From Diphasiastrum complanatum (Eukaryota > Streptophyta > Lycopodiopsida > Lycopodiales > Lycopodiaceae): a stretch of DNA of 64,000 bases. Below are positions 45,793 through 57,439 of this stretch, in pieces. The DNA lies in the NCBI GenBank assembly GCA_029204225.1, contig CM055102.1:22778160-22842159 (forward strand). The letters are read 5' to 3'. The notes under the pieces are model-generated. The model made no database searches. It saw only the letters and a list, made by a program, of their open reading frames with translations, and was not told the DNA's origin. The position numbers were made by a program, and so were the translations under genes. Each line of letters begins with the position of its first letter. Position 1 is the first letter of the stretch.

Positions 45793-46320
45793 ATCCCCTT
45801 CGTTAAGAACTTGACGGTCCCACGCCAAGTGTAATGTAAAGAACTCGGCTCATCATGGATGGTGCTAGAGGAGTAAAAAATCGATGCAGTTTGTAGATCA
45901 AGATTTGTTTTGACATGCTGCTCCATGGGAGATGAAGCTTCTAAGAATTGTGAGCAGCTCTAGAAGATTTGAAGTGAATTGGGTTGGAGCTGGCTCCTAA
46001 TTAATGACTTGTTTCCAATTGCTCACGCAAATGATTCAACAGATGATGTACACGAGCTTAGTATTTATTTGAGACTTGATGTGAATACCACACAAGGGGT
46101 TACTGAATGGTAGTGAGATGAAGATGGAGTCGGTGTGATAGGGGGTGTTGTAATCTTGGAAGTAGTGAAGGTGGATATGTGGAAGTGGCTGGATGGATCA
46201 AAATTCTTTTGCTCATTATTGTCTTTTGAAGCACTTTTGTTAGCAGAGGTTTTCTATTTGACGTTTCTTGCAACTGTTTGAATTCTTCATGAAGTTTGAG
46301 AGCTCTTTAAGCGATCGCGA
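45793..46320 (-). other. Probable 3' interior of the gypsy element, non-coding
   Basis: On the minus strand this leads into the polypurine tract and the LTR. No domain was recognised. 46321-47247 to the right shows nothing supported. Confidence 0.4.
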
Positions 46321-47247
46321 ATGTATAGAGACGTGTGTGGCCTCTTTTTTTTTTCATTTAATGATCAACAAGCTGTTAACATGTCAATTTTTTTTCTTTC
46401 TTTTTGGAACTTAAGACATGGCTCAAACATCCTTGATTTTGTTGCTTCAAGTGTTGAACTATATCAGCGGTATGCTACAGAAGTCGTAGATTTGTCTGCT
46501 TCACGAAGTATTGTAGTTGATAAATGAGAGTAAGTTCAGATTGATCCATTAGGGAGGAATGAGGACTTGAGACAAGAATGGGGGAAGTGAGATGAAGCCC
46601 AATTTTTCTATCTCTACTTTGCCTTGTATTCTGACAAACAGTCGAGGCTAATAACGTACTCAATTTTTTCACTTGTGTATTCTTCTCTTAACATTGTTGC
46701 CTATGGAATAGGTAAATATTTCGTGCAAACGGAAAATATTAGGCATATTCCCTAGATTTCGTTAAAATTAACCATACGTTTGCATGTTTTCAAGAATATA
46801 GGTGCACAAGATAACACCTTTAATGAAAATGATATAAAAAAAGAGATTAAAAAGTTACAAATTTTTGACCAAAATTTGAAACTTCATTACAAAACATCTT
46901 TTGTAAAATTCAATGATAATTACACAACACGAGTATTTTACTAGGAGAATGTTTTTATAGCTTGTCTACAATCTACTAATAGTTGTACAACGAACTATTT
47001 ACATATGAACATGCTTTGAAAAACACCATTTTATATCAAGCATTAAACTGCAATATTGAGAGACTTGGATGGACGTCATTACTCTTGTAAGGCATATTTA
47101 CAAATTCTAGTTTAACGTCATCAATGGCATTTTGTACAAGCTGATGAAAACATAATGTCAAGCAATGAATATTCAATGGCTTGTGATATGTAAATTCAAT
47201 ATTTCTCATTGTGTTTCTACATGTTTTAGTTGTAAATTCAAGAAACT

Positions 47248-47424
47248 CATTATGGGGACAAAAAATACATAAGAAAAATGGGCCATGAACCTTGAATTCG
47301 ATCCCTGGGACCGAATTGAGCGTTCACAAATTTTTTTTTTGTGAACTCTCAATTTGTTCACGGGGATCACTTGGCGGGTTCACGGCCCATTTTTCTTGGG
47401 TAGTTTTTGTCCCCATAATGACTT
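47248..47424. mobile_element. Foldback/MITE-like element
   Basis: Left arm CATTATGGGGACAAAAAATA runs on through AAGAAAAATGGGCC.TGAAC. The right arm is its inverted complement, ending GTCCCCATAATG. The arms pair over roughly 80 bp with a short centre (AAATTTTTTTTT). ACT flanks both ends and could be a 3-bp target duplication. No coding capacity. The superfamily is unclear. Confidence 0.8.
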
Positions 47425-47904
47425 TTCATGTCACAAACTCATTTTTTGAGCACTTTTTGTATCATTTTGTTCACATGCTCAATACAAATTGACAGAGTTT
47501 TAGAATTGCTGTAATTTTCATATCAAGTGTCGAATGATAATATCGCTTGCCAATAACTACAATAGTTTACATGGCTTGCTCATATTTGTCAACATTACAG
47601 TGAAAACTTATATATTTTTTGTCCAAAACTTCTATATTTTGTATTGAGAACTTCCATTTTTTATGCCAAAAAATGCTTGTTTTGTGACAAAAACTTTGTT
47701 GTTTCTTTAACATTTTCTAAAATTGATTCTAACTATGAACCTTAAGTGTTGTTTTTAATACTTTTTTCGCAAAATGTATAAGTCCAAGACAAATCATTGT
47801 GTGTATTTGAATGTCTCTGTTTGTGAGATAAATCATCCATCTAATGTGAATGTCTCTATTTGTGTATGATCTTTTCCTAGTAGTTGGAATTTTTTAGATT
47901 TTAG

Positions 47905-48110
47905 AAGATTGATATAGTCATGAATGTCTTTAGGACATGTAAGTTTTGAAGTGGCTATTTGATAAAGCACCCTTGTGTGCTTGGTCAAACAACATAGAAA
48001 TATGTGCAACTTATCAAAGTCTTTTCAAGTGGAGCTTTGTAAAAAACAAAATTCAACAATATTTTCAAATTGTGGAGCTTGATAAAGCTTCGGAAATTCT
48101 CAAGGTCTTA
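47905..48110. repeat. Direct repeat, copy 1
   Basis: About 200 bp sharing GAGTTTTGAAGTG.CTAT-type blocks, TGTGCTTGGTCAAACAACAT, GTGGAGCTTTGTAA and TTGTGGAGCTTGATAAAGC with 50205-50405. Orientation the same. 48111-50204 contains no recognised gene (the 48336-48575 frame is uninformative). Confidence 0.7.
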
Positions 48111-50204
48111 AAAGCATAGAACTGGTTTTGACATTCTATCAAAAAAATTTATGGGCTTTTGATTTTTAGAAGAGCTCTCACTAGAGTATGGCACACGCGA
48201 CATGCTACCAATTCAATGTTCCGAATAAATATCACCATTCAAAATGATGACTTTAAAATTTTGGTAGTATAGTGGTCATAAATTTTTTTTTTTATATATT
48301 GGAACTTTTTTTCTTGATACTATGAAGCCAAACCTATGTTATGTAGGCCTACTTTGTCCATGTATTTTTGTTTAGAATCTCCAAACACCAACTTTGGCCT
48401 TCACCCATGCAATGCAATTATTGTCATTGAACTAGACAAGCAAGTACACTCGTATCCATATCTAGTAGCCATTATGGATGTGACTTCTCTCATTGTGATG
48501 GACATTGATAATAATTGCACCTTCTTGGCATGGAAAATGAGAAGAACTACATTGCATGGGTGGAGGCCAAACTAGGGTTTGTAGACTCCAACCACATATA
48601 CAAGTCTACACCAAGATATTGATGACGGTAATTACTCACAAACCTTCCATGTCATTTTGTGACTGGGCAAGGTCATTTGGTGAGGGATGTCAACTGGTCA
48701 CTTGTCTATAGTTGTGTGGTGGGTAACCAACATCACGAGAAGTCTTTGAGCTATTTTGTAAGGGAGATAAGAAGCCTGTTTCTTCTTAGGAACACAAACT
48801 TGTCAAACTAAAACATGACATAAACAAAGAGGTTGATAAATTTCAAGATTTCAAAACTTCTTATGAACTTTGATAAAACCTCCAAGAATTAGAATAGGCC
48901 ATGAGATTAGCTTCTTAGAATAAAACTTTTTGAAGTTTTTTTACCTGTATTGGTTCTTTGTCCGATCACACTAACATGCTAGAGAAAGCAACCCATCCTA
49001 AGATTATGTTTTATTGTCAAAGATGAAGTGAACCTGTTAAAAGATGTAGTACAACATTTTGAGGACGTCCAAGCAAATGCATGACTTAAAACAAGTTTGG
49101 TTTGTCAAAGTTGTAATAATTTTTTTTGTCCAAAAGTCGTGGAGACTAATAAAGCATTTGACTTTCTTATGCGACATTAACATCCTTTGAAAACAAAACA
49201 TTTCATTGGTAGTTTGACATGGCACACTAACATGCCAGGTCAAGTATCTGAAAAAAGATGTTTGAAGCTTGCAATCAATGAAATAATAAGGTTTTTAAGG
49301 ATCACATCTTTCAAATCCCAACCTCACTTATCTTGGAAATTTTACCCTATCTATAACAATAAAATAAATTATGGCTGGTCTCATAGGGCAAACAACCAAA
49401 TAATAAATGCTTTATCTTATTTTTTGATGTAAGGTCTTATTAATATTTATTACATTTTCTATTGGCCACTTTTCTCTAGCACATTGAAACACTAGGCCGA
49501 ATAGCCCCAAAAAATATCTATAAAAGAAAAATCACTATTTTGGCATGTCCCTCAATGTGCTAAGGCAAATAACCCAACATGATAATTATACTTTACTACA
49601 AGGAATAGTAAATATTTTTTTGTGGCATGTTTGTGCAAGCATGTGAGTTAGGGCAATTACTCGACCATAGATTTCGATTTATTGTCTTAGACAAGATAAA
49701 CTTTGTAATAAATATGATAGTATGTTTCCAAGACTTTGCACAAAGCATGACCTTGAATGAGTAGTTGAGATGTGAAAAGTTATTACCCCATTTCTAGCTA
49801 GGTTCATCACCGCTTTGATAGGAAAGTCTCACATAGGATCAGATGTATGACCTAACACACTAGTTTGTTAGGACAAACTACCACTATAATATTTCATTAT
49901 GAGTACATGCTCATTTCTCTTAAACATTCATAATGCTTTATTGATCTCCTTGACTTTTGCAAAATCAAACTTGGACAAAGCTCATACTTTTTCTCATCAT
50001 CTTGGAAATGTTTTTATCAAGTCAGTTGCTAACTTTATAAATAGAAAACTTTTAGTGGTTTGTTTTCTTTAGCACATCGGCGTTGTTAGAACAAAAAAAA
50101 AAAAAAATAGTAACAAGTTTCAAAAGACCTCAAAAAAAACTAAAACTTAAACACAGAGGTTGGACTTGTCCTACTTTGAACAACTCTTTTCTTTAAAATT
50201 TTAG

Positions 50205-50405
50205 AAGCTTGAATGATTGCAATGACTTTCTTCAAGACATATGAGTTTTGAAGTGTCTATCTTGATAGAGCACCCTCATGTGCTTGGTCAAACAACATGT
50301 GAAGCTTTATCAGTCTTTTCATGTGGAGCTTTGTAATATATATATATATATATATAGATATATTCAATGATTTCTAAAAAGTTGTGGAGCTTGATAAAGC
50401 ATTGG
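50205..50405. repeat. Direct repeat, copy 2
   Basis: Counterpart of 47905-48110, interrupted by a short TA repeat at 50337-50356. 2.3 kb separates the copies, which could be parts of an unclassified repeat. Confidence 0.7.
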
Positions 50406-50671
50406 ATGGTATTAAAGGACATGATCATTTTTTGAAAGAAAATTTATATTTCTTAAACTTAACACAATGGTATACTAGAGAAAATAGCTTCAAATTTAAA
50501 TTTGGATTTCTTGTTAAAGATATACTTAACTAAGCAAAAGCTATGGTGAGTTATTCTAAGAAATCAAACAAAGGATAACATAAAGCAAGAGATTGAACTT
50601 TGTTGGAGATTGATTGAAATTCCTTAAGAGACATGAGCACCTCAATTATGTCATATATGAGACACTAAAAC

Positions 50672-51019
50672 TGCATGCATATGTCCATTACTATATTTGC
50701 ATGCCTTGCATGTCACAATGGAAACTTAAAACACGATGCATTTATGATGGCTCGAGCTTTTACAAGGCCATATATGACCAATTCTATGTGTAAATCTACA
50801 TGCATGTCAATCTAGACATTGTGAACATTGTTGCATGTCATACTAGACCAACTAGACTCTGTGCATGTCATTGGAACTTGATCTACCTAATCCAAACTCG
50901 CCTTATTCTACAAGGATATGTGCTCAATTCACACACCTTGAATATGTGCAATCAATTTACATGGGTAGAACTCCCCAAATCAACACATGTAAGATAGATA
51001 TGTTTTACAATTCTTCACA
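50672..51019 (-). repeat. Copia 3' LTR, truncated
   Basis: On the minus strand it starts TGTGAAGAATTGTAAAAC at 51019, preceded by the purine tract GGAGGAG (51020-51026). It matches 54700-55055 closely and is cut at about 50672. Confidence 0.85.
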
Positions 51020-51394
51020 CTCCTCCTTCAAATATATCTATCTGATGTTGATGAAGATCCTTTATGTGTGGATTCTTTGTTTTGTATTTGAAGTGAAGAT
51101 CCAAAGAATCCATCATAGCAGCACGTTACCAAATCCACGATAAGATCTCTTTGATAGAAATCTTTTCCAAATGCCTTTGAAAAGTATTCCACCAATCTGC
51201 CACTATGTCAATATGCCTCCTCTATGCTTGATATTGATTTCGGATTTGAGAAGTCCACATGCATGAAGATTGATGCATAAAAATCTAAAAAATCTGAGGC
51301 TTCCATGCTTCATCATGATCACAAGGCCATACAGATTAAGATTATACCATGATCAATATTCAAGATTAAGCACACTAGCTTTATTAGTCCAAAC

Positions 51395-51458
51395 CATAGT
51401 TGCACAGAATCGCGTTTCTCCTCCCAGAATCGCAAATATATATATATATATATCTATA

Positions 51459-51500
<42 letters not shown>

Positions 51501-52160
51501 TTTTTTTTGAAAAAATAGCCTATGGCTGAATTTTCTTTAGGAAATCAATGATCAAATGAGCGTTTTGCCTCTCAGAAGTGCAGTAGATGGGGCACAAACA
51601 GATCTTATTTTCAATAGCTATTTGGTTGTTATTTGCTCTGGTTTTCAATAAATGCTCAGGGGATTCCCCCGAGAAACGGGGGGTTTGGGGGGCAGTAGCC
51701 CCCGGAGAAACAGGGGGTCCGGGGGGTGGTAGCCCCCCGGTGGGGGATTTGGGGGGGAAACGCCCCCCAACGGTAGGGTCCGGGGCCTACCGGTAAACCC
51801 CGGCCCCGATGGTAAGGCCTCTTCATGACTTGGCCTTCCACTCCCTGAGCGAAAACACACTTACTGGGACCATCTGTGATCGTAACAGACATGCTAGAAG
51901 TTAGTTTTGAATTTTTATCCTCGACAAAACCCAACATGGATTAATGCACCTGAACTGGACCATCCTGCACCCGAAACAATTGGCAAATTACACAATAATT
52001 ATGCTCTTGATTAGAGCTTTCAAAGATACCCATATTGCCCAAAACAAAAACCCAAATTTAAAAAAAAAAAAAAACCATTTCTAGAATTTTTTCAAAAATT
52101 TCCGAAACGCATTTTTGAACGCGATTCTGAAACGCGTTTCAGAAACGCAATGCAACTATG
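51395..52160. mobile_element. hAT-like non-autonomous element
   Basis: A 766-bp insertion flanked by a perfect 8-bp target duplication GTCCAAAC (51387-51394 and 52161-52168). The ends are inverted: CATAGTTGCA at the left, TGCAACTATG at the right. Subterminal copies of GCGTTTC lie near both ends. Eight-base duplications and short terminal inverted repeats are typical of hAT elements. No transposase is encoded. It holds a TA repeat (51436-51497) and the G-rich array at 51655-51815. It sits inside a Copia, so it moved later. Confidence 0.85.
51655..51815 (+). repeat. G-rich tandem array inside the hAT-like element
   Basis: Roughly four ~33-base units of the form CCCCCGGAGAAAC.GGGGG followed by T..GGGGGG..GTAG, starting near 51668, 51700, 51734 and 51764. 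G-runs of four to seven alternate with C-runs, so quadruplex or hairpin folding is possible. The GC content contrasts sharply with the AT-rich surroundings. Confidence 0.8.
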
Positions 52161-52595
52161 GTCCAAACACAATGAACTCTATCCAAAATGAATCTCATCT
52201 TGAAATCATACTCTAACTTGATCAAATTGAGGCTAAATACTTTCTTAAGGATGTAAGTGTCTTCATTGGATGTTTCACTCACTCTCAAAAGAAGCTCACA
52301 ATATGTCTCTAAACATGAAAAAAATTCTTTTTCAAACTATGAGTACTAAACTCATTCTTGCTCTTACTCAATTTAAGAGCATACAAATGATGATACAATA
52401 TCTTGCTTTCCAGATGTTTTTGAAACATAATAAGGTCACCAATGACAAGAATTAATTCCAAACTAAAGACTTCATTCAAAACTAGAATAGTCTTACTTGA
52501 TCTTTGAGATAAGCAAATCTCAACTAAGCAAGATACAACATCAACCAAAGAAAGAGAATCATAGGTGAGTACAATAGAATGAACACCACCTTCAC

Positions 52596-54161
52596 TTATC
52601 CTTTCTTTTCCATCTCAACCTTGTACAATGAAGATCTTCTTGGATATGTATGTTGTGGATACTCCTCCTCAAACCTCGACCCCATCATGAGTAGGCTTTT
52701 CTCCATACAATGAACTTTTGATGCATTTAGAGACATTGTGCTCTCGGCCTCTTCCAAGATAGAAACTAGATCTTCATGAAAAACAATAACATCTTTATGC
52801 TCAAACACCTTCGAGATAGAGAGTGTAAAGGCTTTGTTGCCTTCCTTGGTGGATAAGCATCCAACCATGATCCATAGGCTTGGATCTACATCCTTCTTTT
52901 CTTCTAAGAAACCACATGCAAAGCAATAACTTTCAAGAACACTAAGGTACACAACCTTAGGCTTATAGTTGAACAAGACTCCATATAGTGCAATCCTTCC
53001 AATAGCTCCATAACTCCAAAAGGCTTTGCATAATGGAAAATACACATGCACCATGAAACTTGAAGAGACAAGACATAGCCATTGGTTACTTGTGAAACCA
53101 TCAATAAGAATAGAAAAGCAAGAGCCAAATTCCTTGCTTGTTGATGAAGAAAGGTCAACATCTGAGTGTCCGAACTCCATAGGATGTTTTGTCTTGGTAG
53201 AAGACATTAAATATGGATCCATATGTGATTTTGCCATAGAATAAGCCACTATTGGCATGATCTCCTTGACCATTGAAGACATAGATCTGAAATTGGAAAC
53301 ATGCAACTTCCTATGCCATACTTCCTTCTTGGAAACACAACTCATTAATGCAACATCACATGTACTTGCATTCTCATGCACATCTAACTTGAAAATGCCT
53401 CCATATCTTGATCCACTTGCTAGGATCTCATCACCTTTCTTTATAGAACAATTATTGACATTGAATTCCACTTCAAAACTATCATCAAATAACTTTCCAA
53501 CACCAATCACATTCTTTATGAGATTAGAAACATAAAGTACATTGGAAAGTGATAAACTCATAGAAGATGCAAGATTTAAGAAACAAATTCCTACTCCTTC
53601 AATTAAACATGCATCACCAATAGATGTGTATATTGAATCTTTAAGTTCTTCAAAAGGTTCAAGAGAAACAAAAGAACTTTTAGTGCAACTCATGTGTGAT
53701 GATGCACCACTATCAATATACCAAGATACATCATTAAAGGGTAAAGAGGAGAAGCTAGACATCATGAGAGATGTCTCTCCACAACTTGCATGTGAATCTT
53801 CTATGGTAAAATTGGCTTGATCTTCTTGAGTCTTCTTCTTGAAGGTAGAAGAATGAGTTGAATCATCTTCTACTCCTCCTCGGTCTTTGTCCTTTGATTT
53901 GTCCTTGGTGAAGGCTTGAGAAAATTTGTCCTTGCTCCTCCCTCTTGACTTGTCCTTGGAAAAGTGAGCTTTGCCATAACCACCATCCTTTCTTAAAAGT
54001 GTGTTGATCTTCAACAACTTGTTCTTTTTCCTGCATTCTTCAGGAATAAGAACATCATGCAGAGTCTCCATAGATGGTAGCTCCACCATGATAGCATAAG
54101 TTTGCACAAAATTTGAATACTCTTTTCTAAGTCTAGCTTGAATTGTCACAAAATTCTTCAT
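52596..54161 (-). CDS. Copia gag-protease-partial integrase open frame
   Basis: The minus-strand frame from ATG 54161 to 52596 is 521 codons with no stop; it stays open upstream to a TTG at 54209. Parts in order: a C-terminal piece of gag (YSNFVQTYAIMVELPSMETL, a Lys/Asp-rich linker with no zinc knuckle), protease with active site WYIDSGASSHM, the block LSNVLYVSNLIKNVIGVGKL, a degraded HHCC region (VWHRKLHVSNFRSM, lacking the second His/Cys pattern), and an integrase core shortened by deletion. The catalytic D-D-E set is incomplete. RT and RNase H are absent. The start of gag is missing too, since the frame begins at the primer site. It may be a non-autonomous element or a relic. Confidence 0.7.
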   Translation of the reverse strand: MKNFVTIQARLRKEYSNFVQTYAIMVELPSMETLHDVLIPEECRKKNKLLKINTLLRKDGGYGKAHFSKDKSRGRSKDKFSQAFTKDKSKDKDRGGVEDDSTHSSTFKKKTQEDQANFTIEDSHASCGETSLMMSSFSSLPFNDVSWYIDSGASSHMSCTKSSFVSLEPFEELKDSIYTSIGDACLIEGVGICFLNLASSMSLSLSNVLYVSNLIKNVIGVGKLFDDSFEVEFNVNNCSIKKGDEILASGSRYGGIFKLDVHENASTCDVALMSCVSKKEVWHRKLHVSNFRSMSSMVKEIMPIVAYSMAKSHMDPYLMSSTKTKHPMEFGHSDVDLSSSTSKEFGSCFSILIDGFTSNQWLCLVSSSFMVHVYFPLCKAFWSYGAIGRIALYGVLFNYKPKVVYLSVLESYCFACGFLEEKKDVDPSLWIMVGCLSTKEGNKAFTLSISKVFEHKDVIVFHEDLVSILEEAESTMSLNASKVHCMEKSLLMMGSRFEEEYPQHTYPRRSSLYKVEMEKKG

Positions 54162-54195
54162 ACATATGATGTTAGTTGCATTCAAAGCATGGTAT

Positions 54196-54208
54196 GGCTC
54201 TGATACCA
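54196..54208 (-). other. Copia primer binding site
   Basis: TGGTATCAGAGCC on the minus strand, an exact match to the usual plant Copia site, next to the 5' LTR end. Confidence 0.92.
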
Positions 54209-55055
54209 AGCAACTTCACATATGTGGGAAACCACAACAACAATGTAAATGATCTTTACCATGCTTTATGGTAGCGCGCAGATCACCTGTAGAGTAATAC
54301 TAAAATCTACATACAGATTTGAGACTAGAGCACAATCTAGAATGCTACAGATCAAAGCTTCATTAGTTCCTCACAAATAGGAAAAGTACACAAGCATAAT
54401 AATTTATGAAGAAGACACCAATCTCGAGTTAGAGAGAGAATAGAATTACAAGCAAAATAGCATATAATCCAATTTTGACATCATGACCTTACAAAAGCTT
54501 GATTTATCATTAGAAATGAATGAGAACCATATGTACATATATAGGAGAGCCAAAATTCATGGTACTACTAGAATTCAATGCATTCCCTATACCTATTCAA
54601 GTGTAAACCACCACTATATTGACACCTAACAGCTTGCATGCAAAGATTGCACCTAGCTTCTACCTACTTTATCCAAATGTCAGCTTCTCAACTAGACAAA
54701 TACAAAACTACATGCATGTGTCCATTACTATATTTGCATGCCTTGCATGTCACATGAAAACTTAGGACACAATGCATTTATGATGGCTCGAGTTTCTACA
54801 AGGCCATATTTGACCAATTCTATGTGTAAATCTACATGCATGTCAATCTAGACATTGTGAACATTGTTGCATGTCATACTAGACCAACTAGACTTTATGC
54901 ATGTCATTGGAACTTGATCTACCTAACCCAAACTCGCCCTATTCTACAAGGATATGTGCTCAATTCACACACCTTGGATATGTACAATCAATTTACATGG
55001 GTAGAACCCCCAAAATCAACATATGTAAGATATATATGTTTTACAATTCTTCACA
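54209..55055 (-). repeat. Copia 5' LTR
   Basis: On the minus strand it starts TGTGAAGAATTG at 55055 and runs to near the primer site. Its end is uncertain, because ATATGTGAAGTTGCT does not close with a clean CA. The part 54700-55055 matches the truncated 3' LTR at 50672-51019. Confidence 0.8.
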
Positions 55056-55109
55056 GTCTTCATCCATTGAAGATAGCTTGACACTTGACCTCACGAGACT
55101 CTCTAATAC

Positions 55110-55935
55110 AAGAGAGATGCGAAATACATTGCTTACCAGGTTCTAGATAAAATCACGCAGCCAGATAATGTTTCTCGAAGATTAGCTGAGGAACCTATGA
55201 TGGGATAACAAAGACCTCACATCCTTTATCAGAAAGATGAAGGATATGTTTCTTTCATTACACAATGTCGGAACAGACAATGTCGTAGAAACAAAGAAGT
55301 AGCTCACCTATTTGCTACAAGCTTTACCAAGATCCTTCCAGGCCACCTGAACGTTGCTAGCAAAAGATCATGACTCTCGAAAAGACAGTGATCGAGATTC
55401 GAGAAGAAGTCAAAGCCCGTGAACACCTTGATCACAAGGACATCTTTGATCAGGCTCTCTACATCAACAAGGAGAAGCCGAAGAAGCAATTTAAGCCTAA
55501 GAGGGAGTTAGATCCAAAGTAGGATCGAGACCAACAGACAGAGAGAGCAACCAAAGGTAAATAGAAGAACAAAGAGAAGCCAAAACATCAGGACAACGAA
55601 AAGAAGACATGCGTGAGATGTAAACGTGAAGGACACACAGTCGATTCTTGTTGGCTGAACTCGAAGGTCGAATGTATCCATTGCCACAAGAAAGGTGATG
55701 CATCCATGGACTGTTATCAGAATTTGAGGAACAATCAACCTCAAGAGAAATGGGAGAACCACAACAGCTCATCCTATATCGAAGAGCCCGAAAGCTCGAA
55801 GATGGTGAGCGAAGAAAGGAGGTCGAATACTTTGACAACATATCTATGCAAGATGTGTGTGCAACCTTGACGTTTGGCACACAAGAGGTCATCCTTGATT
55901 TAGGAGAAACCTCTCACTTCATTACATCTAGATGA
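55110..55935 (+). pseudogene. Copia gag, zinc knuckles and protease start, degraded
   Basis: On the plus strand KMKDMFLSLHNVGTDNVVET is readable near 55220-55290, then a knuckle region at 55613 (CKREGHTVDSCW and ECIHCHKKGDASMDCY, two CCHC-like repeats). Around 55890 protease starts as VILDLGETSHFITSR, where the catalytic D-S/T-G reads D-L-G, so the active site is changed. Several frames are needed. Confidence 0.75.
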
Positions 55936-56199
55936 ATAATGTTTGAGTACATATTCATCCAGATACATAGTTCTTGGAGACGGATCAAGACATCAAGTGA
56001 ATGGCATTGGTTTGTTGTGGCACAACACAAATGGCAACGACCAAAGATTAGATGATGTTCTATTTGTACCCACACTGTAGCAAGACTTGCCCCCACTTGC
56101 AAGGATAGCAAATGCTGGGATGCACATGACATTTTCAAACGAAACATGCAATGTCATTGATGCCAGCACCAGCACACTAATAGCACAAGGAAGATGAAA

Positions 56200-56875
56200 A
56201 GACAACTTATATCATCTAAAGGTATGCCTACCGATAGATCAAGCACACCGAGCTCACAAATCTATAGATGTTCTATGGCATAGAATTCTATGCTACATGA
56301 ACTAAATGGCATTGTATCAAGCAAGGCAGCTTGGAGCTATCACAGGGGTAAGCATAACGAATGCAACAAACTTGACAACCTGTGATGCATGCATGAAAGG
56401 GAAGATGTCCCGTACTCCCTTCACCAGGAACTCCTTCAGAACGACAAAGATTCTGGAGCTGGTACATTTGGACATCTACGGACCTTTCGACGTGATCTCA
56501 GTAGGTGGCTCGAAATACTACATTACCTTCATTGATGACGACAACAAGTTTGCAAGAGTCTACTTCATTCACAACAAATCGGAAGCACTCGACAAGTTCA
56601 CAAAATATGTGAATTGGGCAAAAAGATGCACAGGAAGCAAAGTGAAGCAGATCAGAATTGATCATAGTGGAGAATACATCTCGAACAGCTTTGTCGACTT
56701 CTGCAACGATCGAGGAATCCTTCATAGAAGGACTGCATGCTATACACCACAACCCAACGGTGTTGCTAAAAGTAAGAACATGACAATCATGGAAGCCGCA
56801 AGATGCATGATGGCCTACTCGAAAGCACCAAGAGTGCTATGGACTGAAGCAGTAGCTACAGCCGCCTATATCTAG
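56200..56875 (+). pseudogene. Copia integrase, 190-codon open frame
   Basis: The spacer block LWHRILCYMN (a degraded W-H-R-x-L-G-H) is followed by the Cys pair CDACMKGKMSRTPF. The core starts with ELVHLDIYGPFDV (Asp) and YITFIDDDNKFARVYF, then QIRIDHSGEYIS (Asp), then YTPQPNGVAKSKNMTI where Glu of the usual V-A-E-R-K-N is Lys. Thus one of the three catalytic residues is lost. The frame stops at 56875 in YI-stop before the usual N-R-x-P block. Confidence 0.88.
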
Positions 56876-57425
56876 AGCAGGATAGGCAGATCTGGTGTCC
56901 CACATGAACTATTGTGGGGTTGAAAGTCCAATCTAATGCACATTCGGATCTTTGGCTGTGCAGCTTATGTACATGTTCTAGATAAACTTCGAAAGAAGGA
57001 TACCTGGTCGGGTATGACAACCATTCGTCATACTACAAAATATACCTGCCAGAGACAAATCAAGTGAAGACAGTCAGAGACGTCAAGTTCGATGAGACCA
57101 AAACAATGGCCGATGATGATTCAGCCAGCTATGAAGTCTTAGGAAAGCAATACTACGATCTGCCAACCATGATAGAGGGAGACTCGAACACTCAGATGAA
57201 GATGTTCAGATTCCACATCAGCTGAGTGACAAATCAGACGAAGAAAGGATAGCAAGTAGAACACATGTAAACCAAAATGGCTCCGGACCTAGCCAAAGAG
57301 ACAAAGGCAAGGACATTGCAGTACCTGTAGAATCTCCCAGGAGATCAACAAGAGAACGAAGAGCACCAGCCAGATTTGTGTCAGGCAACTTGGCTTCGAC
57401 ATCCGAAGAGCTATGTGGATTCAGT
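56876..57425 (+). pseudogene. Copia integrase C-terminus and linker
   Basis: Interrupted by several stops, but HIRIFGCAAYVHVLDKLRKK and, near 57330, RRSTRERRAPARFVSGN can be read; the latter is the usual Arg/Pro linker before RT. Beyond 57430 the sequence changes to the gypsy LTR-like segment. Confidence 0.6.
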
Positions 57426-57439
57426 GGAGAACCATGTAG

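Larger units (their letters stand above)
51027..52595 (-). pseudogene. Copia interior with degraded 3' coding part
   Basis: Between the long frame and the 3' LTR, with a hAT-like insertion at 51395-52160. The minus-strand frame 52548-52309 (starting TTG-type; CLVEICLSQRSSKTILVLNE, HHLYALKLSKSKNEF) lies in the expected place but shows no recognisable RT or RNase H. Those domains seem to be missing from this element. Confidence 0.5.

Noticed and set aside
51645-51937. Pro/Gly-rich minus-strand frames over the G-rich array
   Set aside because: They follow the array units and show no start context or domain.
55497-55892. 131-codon minus-strand frame
   Set aside because: Antisense to the Copia gag and zinc-knuckle region.
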